Source: Nonomuraea sp. MG754425 (GTDB taxonomy: Bacteria > Actinomycetota > Actinomycetes > Streptosporangiales > Streptosporangiaceae). Taken from it: a stretch of 46,039 bases of DNA. Shown here in pieces: positions 15,527-23,195 of this stretch (its first letter is position 1; the number at the start of each line of letters is the position of its first letter). The notes under the pieces are model-generated. The model made no database searches. It saw only the letters and a program-made list of their open reading frames with translations, and was not told the origin of the DNA. The position numbers and the translations under genes were made by a program. The stretch is taken from assembly GCF_021699195.1 (NCBI RefSeq), contig NZ_SSXE01000065.1:1-46039 (forward strand). Reading direction: 5' to 3'.

Positions 15527-16006
15527 TCAGCCCTCCCGTCGCCCGGCCGCGGCGCGTACCGCGGCCAGGATCCCCGGGTAGGCCCCGCACCGGCACAGGT
15601 TGCCGCTCATGTGCTCGCGGATGTCGTCGTCGGCGCCGGCGTTCCCCTCGGCGATGCAGGCCAGGCCGGACATCACCTGCCCGGGGGTGCAGTAGCCGCA
15701 CTGCAGCGCGTCGTGGTCCACGAACGCCTGCTGGAGCGGGTGCAGGGCGCCGTCGGGTCCGGCCACGCCCTCGATGGTGCGCACCGATCTGCCGTTCACC
15801 TGCACGGCCGGGAGCAGGCAGGACACGACCCGGCGGCCGTCCACGTGGACGGTGCACGCGCCGCACTGGCCGTGGTCGCAGCCCTTCTTCGACCCGGTCA
15901 GGCCGAGCCGCTCGCGCAGGACGTCGAGCAGTGACTCCCGCGGGTCGAGATCGAGGCGTACGGCCTGACCGTTGACCGTGAACTCGGTCACTACCTCCGA
16001 GGTCAT
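15527..16006 (-). CDS. Molybdenum hydroxylase, 2 x [2Fe-2S] small subunit
   Basis: A 159-aa ferredoxin-like subunit with two clusters: the plant-type motif Cys43, Cys48, Cys51, Cys63 (GCDHGQCGACTVHVDG then SCLL) and the family-specific helical motif Cys103, Cys106, Cys138, Cys140 (QCGYCTPGQ and NLCRCGAYPG). No Tat signal is present, unlike the periplasmic E. coli PaoA, so the enzyme should be cytoplasmic. ATG 16006 is preferred; an ATG at 16045 would place the coding region inside the promoter and palindrome. It is the first gene of the three-gene operon. Confidence 0.93.
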   Translation of the reverse strand: MTSEVVTEFTVNGQAVRLDLDPRESLLDVLRERLGLTGSKKGCDHGQCGACTVHVDGRRVVSCLLPAVQVNGRSVRTIEGVAGPDGALHPLQQAFVDHDALQCGYCTPGQVMSGLACIAEGNAGADDDIREHMSGNLCRCGAYPGILAAVRAAAGRREG

Positions 16007-16035
16007 AGGCGCAACGCTAGTGCTGAACGCCGTTT

Positions 16036-16068
16036 TTATCCCCATATGGTGGGATAAGGGGCGGTCAA
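16036..16068 (-). promoter_or_regulatory. Promoter of the molybdenum hydroxylase operon overlapped by a palindrome
   Basis: On the minus strand TTGACC (16063-16068) and TATGGG (16041-16046) are 16 bp apart, with the small-subunit ATG about 30 nt beyond the predicted start. A dyad, TTATCCC (16036-16042), 8-bp centre, GGGATAA (16051-16057), covers the -10 and half the spacer, as expected of a repressor site. It also lies 70 bp upstream of the divergent FAD oxidase, so one regulator could act on both. Confidence 0.6.
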
Positions 16069-16125
16069 GAAAGGTCCCGCCCGCCGCGAACGCGACGCGG
16101 ACTTTACCGCAGGGGGGTTGTTACC

Positions 16126-17496
16126 GTGCTGCTCGTGCCCTTCATCGACGCCCTGTCCGCAGCCCTGCCGCCGAACCGGATCGTCCTCGACCCCGACGTC
16201 ATGGCCGCCCACGCCCGCGACCAGGCCGCCTGGGCGCCGGCCGGCACGCCGCTCGCGCTGGTCCGGCCCCGGGACGCCGGCCAGGTGCGCGCGGTGGTGG
16301 CCGCCTGCGCCGAGCACGGCGTCCCGATCGTGCCGCGCGGCGCCGGCACCGGCCTGTCCGGCGGGGCCAACGCCGTGGACGGCTGCGTGCTGCTGGCCCT
16401 CGACGGCATGGACCGCATCATCGAGATCGACCCCGCCGAGCAACTCGCCGTCGTGCAGCCGGGCGTGGTCAACGACCGCCTGCGGGCCGCCGCCGCCGAG
16501 CACGGCCTGTGGTACCCGCCCGACCCCGCCAGCTCCCCCTGGTCCACCATCGGCGGCAACACGGCCACGAACGCGGGCGGCGTGTGCTGCGTCAAGTACG
16601 GCGTCACCCGCGACTACGTGCTCGGCCTGAAGGCCGTCACCGGCAGGGGAGAGCAGGTCACGCTGGGCCGCCGCACCAGGAAGGGCGTGGCGGGCTACGA
16701 CCTGGCCGGCCTGTTCGTCGGCTCCGAGGGCACGCTGGGCGTCATCACCGAGATCACCGTGCGGCTGCTCCGGCTGCCGGACAGCCCGCCCAAGACCGTC
16801 GTCGGAGCGTTCGACTCGCTGGTCGCCGCGGGCGAGGGCGTCGCGGCGGTGGCGCGGGCCGGGATCACGCCGTCCGCGCTGGAACTGGTGGACCGCTACT
16901 GCCTGCGGGCCGTGGACGACTGGAAGAACATGGGGCTGGCCGACCTCGGCGACGTCCTGCTGCTCGGCCGCGTCGACACCGGCGACGAGCGGGAGGCCGC
17001 CGCCCTCCAGGACTGCTTCGAACGGGCCGGGGCGACGTTCAGCACCCGCTCGACCGACGCGGACGAGGCGGAGGCGCTGTTCGCCGCCCGGCGGCTGGCC
17101 TACCCCGCGCTGGAACGGCTCGGGCCGGTGCTGACCGAGGACGTGTGCGTGCCCCGCGGGCTGGTGCCCGAGATGCTCGCCCGCATCGAGGCCCACGCGA
17201 CGGCGCACGACGTGCACATCGCCAACATCGCGCACGCCGGCGACGGCAACCTGCACCCGCTCATCGTCGTCCCGGCCGGCGACGACGAGGCCCGCGAACG
17301 GGCGCAGCGGGCGTTCGAGTCGATCCTCGACGACGCCGTCGCGCTCGGCGGCACCGTCACCGGCGAGCACGGCGTCGGCCTGCTGAAGAAGCGCGGCATG
17401 CACGCCGAACTGGGCGACAACGTGCTGGCGCTGCACCGCGCGATCAAGTCCGCCCTCGACCCGGCCGGGATCTTCAACCCCGGCAAGGTCATCTGA
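16126..17496 (+). CDS. FAD-linked 2-hydroxyacid oxidase/dehydrogenase, GlcD/D-lactate dehydrogenase type
   Basis: A 456-aa flavoprotein that oxidises a 2-hydroxy acid (glycolate, D-lactate or similar). The FAD-binding-4 domain carries PIVPRGAGTGLSGGANAVDG and STIGGNTATNAGGVCCVKYG, then GYDLAGLFVGSEGTLGVITE; the C-terminal domain has HIANIAHAGDGNLHP and ends GGTVTGEHGVGLLKKRGM plus DPAGIFNPGKVI. GTG 16126 follows a run of six G by 8 nt; a GTG three codons later is possible. GlcE/GlcF partners are missing, so it may act alone. It is divergent from the molybdenum hydroxylase operon and shares its palindrome-bearing gap. The 106-bp gap to the IclR gene holds only a weak GGCGGC/GCCGCC hairpin near 17575-17598. 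Confidence 0.92.
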   Translation: MLLVPFIDALSAALPPNRIVLDPDVMAAHARDQAAWAPAGTPLALVRPRDAGQVRAVVAACAEHGVPIVPRGAGTGLSGGANAVDGCVLLALDGMDRIIEIDPAEQLAVVQPGVVNDRLRAAAAEHGLWYPPDPASSPWSTIGGNTATNAGGVCCVKYGVTRDYVLGLKAVTGRGEQVTLGRRTRKGVAGYDLAGLFVGSEGTLGVITEITVRLLRLPDSPPKTVVGAFDSLVAAGEGVAAVARAGITPSALELVDRYCLRAVDDWKNMGLADLGDVLLLGRVDTGDEREAAALQDCFERAGATFSTRSTDADEAEALFAARRLAYPALERLGPVLTEDVCVPRGLVPEMLARIEAHATAHDVHIANIAHAGDGNLHPLIVVPAGDDEARERAQRAFESILDDAVALGGTVTGEHGVGLLKKRGMHAELGDNVLALHRAIKSALDPAGIFNPGKVI

Positions 17497-17602
17497 CGGC
17501 GATCAGGGCAGCGCCGAGCCCGCCAGGCGGCCGGTGCGGCGGTAGACGGCGCACATGACGTCGCGGTGGCCGTCGGCGGCTGCCTCTACCTGGCCGCCGC
17601 CG

Positions 17603-19183
17603 TCACGGTCCTGGCGTCCTGAGCGTGGCGGGGAGGCGGCCGTCGATCGCGGCGTGCGCGTGGGCGAGGTCGGCCTCCATGCGCGCCGCCGTCTCCCTGA
17701 GCTCGGGCAGGACGTCGCGCAGCAGCGCGGCGTTGGAGGCGCGACCGGCGTGCGTGGCGACGTTCACCGCCGCCACCGTGCGTCCTGACCGGTCGCGCAC
17801 CGGCACCGCGACGGACCGCACCCCCTCCTCCAGTTCCTGATCGACGAGGGCGTACCCGTCGGCGGCGGCCTGGCGCAGCAGGGCCCGCAACTCCGCCGCC
17901 GAGGTGACGGTCCTGGACGACAGCCGCCTGGGCTCGATCGCGGCCAGCCGCTCGTCGGGCAGCTCCGCCAGCAGCACCCGCCCCATGGACGTCGCGTACG
18001 CGGGCAGCCGGGTGCCGACCGTGAGGTTGATGCTCATGAGGCTGACCGTCTGCACCCGGGCCACGTACAGCACGTCGTCGCCGGACAGCACCGCCACCGA
18101 CGCCGACTCGCGCACCCGCGCCACCAGGTCGGCGAGGTGCGGCTGGACGATCTCGCCGAACGTCAGCCCCGACAGGTGGGCGTAGCCGAGTTCCAGCACC
18201 CGGGGCAGCAGCACGAAGCGGGGCCCGTCGGCGGCGGCGTAGCCGAGGCGCTCCAGCGTCTGGGCCGCCCGCCGCACGGTCGCCCGGGGCAGGCCGGTGA
18301 CCTTGGCGCAGTCGGCGAGGGTCAGCCCGCCCGGGGCCGTGCCGAGCGCGGCCATGACGGCCAGCCCACGCGCCAGTGACTGCAGGAACCCCATCCCCAG
18401 CTCCTGCTTGGCGGCCCGGGAGGGATCGGCCGGTGGGGCGGGGACCGGCCGCGCGGCGGCGGGGCGTTCCCCGGCCAGCGTGGCCTCCATCTCCGCGACC
18501 GTCGCGCGCAGCGCGCCCAGGCAGTGTTCGCGCAGCCCGGCCGCGGTGTGCCTGCTGGTGTGGCTGACGACGCTGACCGCGCACACGGCCCGCCCCGTCC
18601 CGTCCCGCACGGGCATCGCGACGGCGATCAGACCGGGCTCGACAAGCTGATCATCCTCAGCCCACGACGGAACCGAGCCGGACGGGGCCGTGTCGGGTGG
18701 GGTCGAGTCATGCGAGGGCGAGTCAGGGGGCGCCGGGGCAGGTGGTGGCGGGGTGAGGAGGGCCAGGCCGGCCGCGCAGCGGTCGGCGGGCAGCAGGTCG
18801 CCGACCCGGAAGGTGACCGACATGGTGCGCCGCCGGGTGAACTGCACGATGAACCGCACCCCGTCGCCGTCCCGCACGGCCAGCGACACCGACTCGTCCA
18901 GTTCGTCGGCCAGCCGCCCGGCGAGCGGCGCGAGCGCGTCCCGCAGCCCGCCGCCCGCCAGGTACGCCTCGCCCAGCTCCATCAGGCGCGGCGCGGGCAG
19001 CACGTCGCGGCCCTCGGCCCGCGCGTAGCCGAGGCGCGTGAGCGTCCCCAGCACCCGGTCCACGGTGGACCTGGCCAGGCCGGTGGCGCGGACCAGGTCC
19101 GTCGCGCGCGCGGGCCGCCGCGGATCGGCGGTCAGCGCGCGCAGCACGGCGAGCCCGCGCTCAAGGGTTCCGGCCGCTTCCAT
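17603..19183 (-). CDS. Double IclR-family regulator (two complete IclR modules), probable pca regulator
   Basis: A 526-aa protein made of two IclR units in tandem. Module 1 (about 1-240) has the winged helix LERGLAVLRALTADP with ATDLVRATGLARSTVDRVLGTL and an effector-binding part to TVAEMEATLAG. Module 2 (about 263-520) repeats the plan with SLARGLAVMAALGTAP, LADCAKVTGLPRATVRRAAQTL and a well-formed effector domain ending ELRETAARMEADLAHA. The first effector domain is interrupted by a Pro/Ser/Asp/Thr-rich insert with a rough five-residue period (about 150-175), so its ligand pocket may be altered. Position divergent from pcaI suggests a PcaR-like role; IclR-type regulators of pca genes respond to beta-ketoadipate or protocatechuate in other bacteria. 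Confidence 0.9.
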   Translation of the reverse strand: MEAAGTLERGLAVLRALTADPRRPARATDLVRATGLARSTVDRVLGTLTRLGYARAEGRDVLPAPRLMELGEAYLAGGGLRDALAPLAGRLADELDESVSLAVRDGDGVRFIVQFTRRRTMSVTFRVGDLLPADRCAAGLALLTPPPPAPAPPDSPSHDSTPPDTAPSGSVPSWAEDDQLVEPGLIAVAMPVRDGTGRAVCAVSVVSHTSRHTAAGLREHCLGALRATVAEMEATLAGERPAAARPVPAPPADPSRAAKQELGMGFLQSLARGLAVMAALGTAPGGLTLADCAKVTGLPRATVRRAAQTLERLGYAAADGPRFVLLPRVLELGYAHLSGLTFGEIVQPHLADLVARVRESASVAVLSGDDVLYVARVQTVSLMSINLTVGTRLPAYATSMGRVLLAELPDERLAAIEPRRLSSRTVTSAAELRALLRQAAADGYALVDQELEEGVRSVAVPVRDRSGRTVAAVNVATHAGRASNAALLRDVLPELRETAARMEADLAHAHAAIDGRLPATLRTPGP

Positions 19184-19275
19184 GGGCTCCTCCTACGGCG
19201 ACGTACGACGCCGGGTGCTCTCTCATGTGGGCGACGAGCGCCGCCCGGCGACGCCGCACACCACCGGACGGACCT

Positions 19276-19304
19276 TTGACAGCCCGCCCACCCGTACACA
19301 TACT
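19276..19304 (+). promoter_or_regulatory. Promoter of the pca operon
   Basis: A full consensus -35, TTGACA (19276-19281), 17-bp spacer, and CATACT (19299-19304), with the start expected near 19311. One of the two best promoter matches in the window. Confidence 0.65.
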
Positions 19305-19318
19305 GGACAGACATCATA

Positions 19319-19343
19319 GTGAACAAAAGTTCGCAGAGCGAAC
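19319..19343. promoter_or_regulatory. PcaR-like operator with three half-sites
   Basis: GTTCGC-AGA-GCGAAC (19329-19343) is a perfect 15-bp dyad; an inverted partial half-site GTGAAC (19319-19324) precedes it by 4 bp. It lies just downstream of the pca start. It resembles in length and outer bases the 15-bp site I recall for the Pseudomonas PcaR protein (GTTCGATAATCGCAC), also an IclR member. The adjacent double IclR is the obvious candidate to bind. Confidence 0.55.
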
Positions 19344-19363
19344 ACATCACGGACGGGAGCGTC

Positions 19364-20143
19364 GTGCGCAGAGACAAGGTGGTCGCCACGGCCGCGGAGG
19401 CGCTGGCCGGCGTGCACGACGGCGCGTCGTTCGCCGTCGGCGGCTTCGGCCTCAGCGGCATCCCCAATGTGCTGATCCGGGCCCTCTACGAGACCGGCGC
19501 GACCCGCCTGGCCGTCGTGTCCAACAACTGCGGCGTGGACGGCGGCGGCCTGGGCGTCCTGCTGGCGGCCCGCCGCATCGCCCACGTCACCGCGTCCTAC
19601 ATCGGCGACAACAAGGAGTTCGCCCGCCAGTACCTGGGCGGCGAGCTGGAGGTCGAGCTCACCCCGCAGGGCAGCCTGGCCGAGCGGCTGCGCGCGGGCG
19701 GCAGCGGCATCCCCGCCTTCTACACCCCGGCGGGCGTCGGCACGCCCATCGCCGACGGCGGCCTGCCGCTGCGCCACCACCCCGACGGCTCCGTCGCGCT
19801 CGCCTCGCCGCCGAAGGAGGTGCGGGAGTTCGACGGCCGCGAGTACGTGCTCGAACACGGCATCCGCACGGACTTCGCGCTGGTCCGCGCCGCCAGGGGC
19901 GACCGTCACGGCAATCTGGCCTTCCACAAGGCCGCCAGGAACTTCAACCCGCTGGCCGCCATGGCCGGGCGGGTCACGGTCGCCGAGGTCGAGGAGCTGA
20001 CCGAGCTCGACCCCGACGAGGTGCACCTGCCCGGCGTCTTCGTCCAGCGCGTGCTGGTGCTGACCCCCGAGCAGGCCGCCGACAAGTCCATCGAACGACG
20101 CACGATCTCCACCCCTCAGGCGCAAGGGACCGACACCGCATGA
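19364..20143 (+). CDS. pcaI: 3-oxoadipate CoA-transferase subunit A
   Basis: First gene of the pca operon, 259 aa. With PcaJ it moves CoA from succinyl-CoA to 3-oxoadipate. Family blocks: the glycine turn FAVGGFGLSGIPNVLI, NNCGVDGGGLGVLL, SYIGDNKEFARQYLGGELEV, EVELTPQGSLAERLRAGGSG and IPAFYTPAGVGT. GTG 19364 is chosen for its GGGAG ribosome site; the frame remains open to a GTG at 19319, which would overlap the operator. The stop overlaps pcaJ (ATGA). Confidence 0.95.
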   Translation: MRRDKVVATAAEALAGVHDGASFAVGGFGLSGIPNVLIRALYETGATRLAVVSNNCGVDGGGLGVLLAARRIAHVTASYIGDNKEFARQYLGGELEVELTPQGSLAERLRAGGSGIPAFYTPAGVGTPIADGGLPLRHHPDGSVALASPPKEVREFDGREYVLEHGIRTDFALVRAARGDRHGNLAFHKAARNFNPLAAMAGRVTVAEVEELTELDPDEVHLPGVFVQRVLVLTPEQAADKSIERRTISTPQAQGTDTA

Positions 20144-20769
20144 GCTGGACCCGCGACGAGATGGTCGCCCGCGCCGCGGCCGAGCTGCGCGACGGCGACT
20201 ACGTCAACCTCGGCATCGGCCTGCCCACCCGCATCCCGTCCTTCCTGCCCGAGGGCGTGGACGTAGTGCTGCACTCGGAGAACGGCATCCTCGGCGTCGG
20301 CCCGTACCCGCGGGCGGAGGAGGTGGACCCCGACCTGATCAACGCCGGCAAGGAGACGGTCACCGTGCTCCCCGGGGCGTCGTTCTTCGACTCCTCGCTG
20401 TCGTTCGGCATGATCCGCGGCGGGCACATCGACGTGGCCGTGCTGGGCGCGATGCAGGTCTCGGCCCGCGGCGACCTGGCCAACTGGATGGTCCCCGGCA
20501 AGCTGGTCAAGGGCATGGGCGGCGCCATGGACCTGGTGCACGGCGCCCGCCGGGTCATCGTGATCATGGACCACAACGCCAAGGACGGCTCCCCGAAGAT
20601 CGTCAAGGAGTGCGCGCTGCCGCTGACGGGGAAGAAGTGCGTCCACCGGATCGTCACCGACCTCGGCGTCTTCGACGTCACCGAGCGCGGGCTCGCGCTG
20701 GTCGAGCGGGCGCCGGACGTCAGCCTGGAACAGGTGCGCGACCGCACCGACGCGGAGGTGATCGCATGA
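20140..20769 (+). CDS. pcaJ: 3-oxoadipate CoA-transferase subunit B
   Basis: The 209-aa catalytic partner of PcaI. Glu47 in VVLHSENGILGVGP is the nucleophile that forms the CoA thioester intermediate in this family. Other blocks: NLGIGLPTRIP, TVLPGASFFDSSLSFGMIRGG, DLANWMVPGKLVKGMGGAMD and GARRVIVIMDHNAKDGSPKI. The ATG overlaps the pcaI stop and the stop overlaps the pcaF start, both as ATGA, so the three genes form one coupled translation unit that carries out the last steps of the beta-ketoadipate pathway. Confidence 0.96.
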   Translation: MSWTRDEMVARAAAELRDGDYVNLGIGLPTRIPSFLPEGVDVVLHSENGILGVGPYPRAEEVDPDLINAGKETVTVLPGASFFDSSLSFGMIRGGHIDVAVLGAMQVSARGDLANWMVPGKLVKGMGGAMDLVHGARRVIVIMDHNAKDGSPKIVKECALPLTGKKCVHRIVTDLGVFDVTERGLALVERAPDVSLEQVRDRTDAEVIA

Positions 20770-21926
20770 GCTCGGGCATCAAGGACGTCTACGTCGTGGA
20801 CGCCGTCCGCACGCCGTTCGGCCGCTACGGCGGGGCCCTGTCCGGGATCCGCCCGGACGACCTGGCCGCGCACGTCGTCGCGGCCCTGGCCGAGCGCACC
20901 GGCCTGGAGGCCGCCGACGAGGTCGTGCTCGGCAACGCCAACGGCGCCGGCGAGGAGAACCGCAACGTCGCCCGCATGGCCGCGATCCTGGCCGGCCTGC
21001 CGATCACCACGCCGGGCGTGACCGTCAACCGCCTGTGCGGCTCCGGCATGGAGGCCGTCCTGCACGCCTACCGCGCCATCGCGCTCGGCGACGCCTCGAC
21101 CGTGATCGCGGGCGGCGTCGAGTCGATGACCCGCGCGCCGTGGGTGCTGCCCAAGCCGGACCGGGCCTTCCCGGCGGGCGGGCAGGAACTGGTCTCCACG
21201 ACGCTCGGGTGGCGGCTGGTCAACCCGCGCATGCCCGCCACGCACACCGTCGCGCTCGGCGAGGGGGCCGAGCTGATCGCCGACAAGCACGGGATCACCC
21301 GGGCCGAACAGGACGCGTACGCGCTGGTCAGCCACCAGAAGGCAGCCAAGGCGTCGTTCGAGCGCGAGATCGTGCCGCTCGACGGCGTCACCCGCGACGA
21401 GGGCATCCGCCACGACACCTCCCTCGATGCGCTGGCCAGGCTCAAGCCCGCCTTCCGCAAGGACGGCGGCACCGTCACCGCCGGCAACTCCTCCCCGCTG
21501 AACGACGGGGCCGCCGCGCTGCTGCTGACCGACGAGGCCGGCCTGCGCGGGCGCGAGCCGCTGGCCCGGATCGTGGCCGGCGGCGTCAGCGCGCTGGAGC
21601 CGCGCTACTTCGGGCTCGGCCCGGTCGAGGCGGCCGGACGGGCACTGGCCAAAGCGGGCAAAAGCTTCGCCGACCTCGACACCGCCGAGCTGAACGAGGC
21701 GTTCGCCGCGCAGGCACTCGGCTGCCTGGCCGAGCTGCCCGACCTCGACCCCGCCATCGTCAACCCCGACGGGGGCGCCATCGCGATCGGCCACCCGCTC
21801 GGGGCCTCCGGCGCCCGCGTCACCGGCGCGGTGGCCCACCGGCTGGCCGCCGCCGGTTCGGGCCTCGGCCTCGCCTGTCTCTGCATCGGCGTCGGCCAGG
21901 GACTGGCCGTCGTACTCGAAAGGTAG
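20766..21926 (+). CDS. pcaF: 3-oxoadipyl-CoA thiolase
   Basis: A 386-aa thiolase that cleaves 3-oxoadipyl-CoA to succinyl-CoA and acetyl-CoA. The catalytic residues are visible: Cys91 in VTVNRLCGSGMEAV, His343 in AIGHPLGASGARVTG and Cys373 in LACLCIGVGQG. The ELNEAFAAQAL block is also intact. At 386 residues it is slightly shorter than the usual length of about 400. Its position directly after pcaIJ supports the pathway-specific name over a general acetyl-CoA acetyltransferase. Confidence 0.95.
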   Translation: MSSGIKDVYVVDAVRTPFGRYGGALSGIRPDDLAAHVVAALAERTGLEAADEVVLGNANGAGEENRNVARMAAILAGLPITTPGVTVNRLCGSGMEAVLHAYRAIALGDASTVIAGGVESMTRAPWVLPKPDRAFPAGGQELVSTTLGWRLVNPRMPATHTVALGEGAELIADKHGITRAEQDAYALVSHQKAAKASFEREIVPLDGVTRDEGIRHDTSLDALARLKPAFRKDGGTVTAGNSSPLNDGAAALLLTDEAGLRGREPLARIVAGGVSALEPRYFGLGPVEAAGRALAKAGKSFADLDTAELNEAFAAQALGCLAELPDLDPAIVNPDGGAIAIGHPLGASGARVTGAVAHRLAAAGSGLGLACLCIGVGQGLAVVLER

Positions 21927-21930
21927 CGTG

Positions 21931-22671
21931 ATGTCCGAACCCCTCAAGCAGGCCGACATCGACCAGGAGATCGCGGCGCGCGCCGGAGAGCACGGCGAGC
22001 ACCCCGCCCGCGACTACGCCCCCTACCGCAGCACGCTGCTGCGCCACCCGCACCGGCCGCTCGTCGTGGTCAAGGACCCGGACGCGGCCGAGCTGTCCGG
22101 GCCGGTCTTCGGCGTCACCGACGTGACCACGCTGGACAACGACCTCACCAAGCAGCACCCCGGGGAGCCGCTGGGCGAGCGCATCACCGTGCGGGGGCGG
22201 GTGCTCGACCGTCAGGGCCGTCCGGTGCGCGGGCAGCTCGTCGAGATCTGGCAGGCCAACGCCTCCGGCCGCTACCTGCACCAGCGCGACGACCACCCGG
22301 CCCCGCTCGACCCCAACTTCACCGGCGTCGGACGCTGCCTGACCGGCGACGACGGCGGCTACCTGTTCACCACGATCAAGCCCGGCCCGTACCCGTGGCG
22401 CAACCACCTCAACGCCTGGCGGCCGGCGCACATCCACTTCTCGCTCTTCGGCACCGCCTTCACGCAGCGGCTGGTGACCCAGATGTACTTCCCGGGCGAC
22501 CCGCTGTTCCCGTACGACCCGATCATGCAGTCGGTGACCGACGAGAGCGCCAGGCAGCGGCTGGTGGCCGGGTACGTGCACGAGCTGTCCGAGCCGGAGT
22601 ACTCGCTCGGCTACCGGTGGGACATCGTCCTCGACGGGCCCGCCGGGACGTGGATGGAGGAAGGCCGATGA
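21931..22671 (+). CDS. pcaH: Protocatechuate 3,4-dioxygenase beta subunit
   Basis: A 246-aa subunit of the intradiol ring-cleavage enzyme; it binds the active-site Fe(III). The four iron ligands are in place: Tyr115 (ASGRYLHQRDDHP), Tyr154 (KPGPYPWRN), His167 and His169 (RPAHIHFSLFG). The N-terminal cap, residues 1-60, is typical of the beta chain. ATG 21931 has GAAAGG upstream. It is coupled with pcaG by ATGA and opens protocatechuate to 3-carboxy-cis,cis-muconate. Confidence 0.97.
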   Translation: MSEPLKQADIDQEIAARAGEHGEHPARDYAPYRSTLLRHPHRPLVVVKDPDAAELSGPVFGVTDVTTLDNDLTKQHPGEPLGERITVRGRVLDRQGRPVRGQLVEIWQANASGRYLHQRDDHPAPLDPNFTGVGRCLTGDDGGYLFTTIKPGPYPWRNHLNAWRPAHIHFSLFGTAFTQRLVTQMYFPGDPLFPYDPIMQSVTDESARQRLVAGYVHELSEPEYSLGYRWDIVLDGPAGTWMEEGR

Positions 22672-23195
22672 ACCACCCCACCCCCTCCCAGACCGTCGGC
22701 CCGTTCTACGGCTACGCGCTGCCCTTCCCCGGCGGCGGTGACCTCGCGTCCGGCGGGATCGGCGTGCACGGTCACGTCTACGACGGGGCCGGCGACCCGG
22801 TGCCCGACGCGCTGCTGGAGTTCTGGCAGGCCGACGAGCACGGCTCGCTGGCCGGATCGCCCGGCACGCTGCGCCGCGACCCCACCGACGGGTCCGTGCT
22901 CGGCCGCGACGGCCTGCGCTTCACCGGCTTCGGCCGGGTCCCCACCGACCAGGACGGCCACTGGGCGTTGCGCACGGTCGTGCCGGGGAACGGGTACATC
23001 AGCGTGTGCGTGTTCGCCCGCGGCCTGCTGCACCACCTCTACACGCGCATCTACCTCGGGCCGGACGCCTTCCTCGACGCGCTGCCCGCGCAGCGGCGGC
23101 GCACGCTGGTGGCGACGCCGGAGCGCGAGGGGGTCTACCGGTTCGACATCCACCTCCAGGGAGAGAAGGAGACGGTCTTCCTTGACTTCGGCTGA
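22668..23195 (+). CDS. pcaG: Protocatechuate 3,4-dioxygenase alpha subunit
   Basis: A 175-aa structural partner of PcaH with the same intradiol fold but without the iron ligands. It starts with the alpha-chain signature TPSQTVGPFYGYALPF and has GVHGHVYDGAGDPVPDALLE, FTGFGRVPTDQDGHW and VCVFARGLLHHLYTRIYLGP; the expected position of the His pair is occupied by FARGLLHHL. It overlaps pcaH by 4 bases and pcaB by 14 bases. Confidence 0.96.
   Translation: MNHPTPSQTVGPFYGYALPFPGGGDLASGGIGVHGHVYDGAGDPVPDALLEFWQADEHGSLAGSPGTLRRDPTDGSVLGRDGLRFTGFGRVPTDQDGHWALRTVVPGNGYISVCVFARGLLHHLYTRIYLGPDAFLDALPAQRRRTLVATPEREGVYRFDIHLQGEKETVFLDFG

Noticed and set aside
12276..15866. Large subunit read as one 1,196-codon gene
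   Set aside because: The N-terminal part would be antisense-like Arg/Gly text over the medium and small subunits; a clean ATGA start at 14522 gives the family length.
17555..17788. 77-codon plus-strand frame in and after the GlcD/IclR gap
   Set aside because: Pro/Arg/Trp-rich, no ribosome site, runs antisense into the IclR gene.
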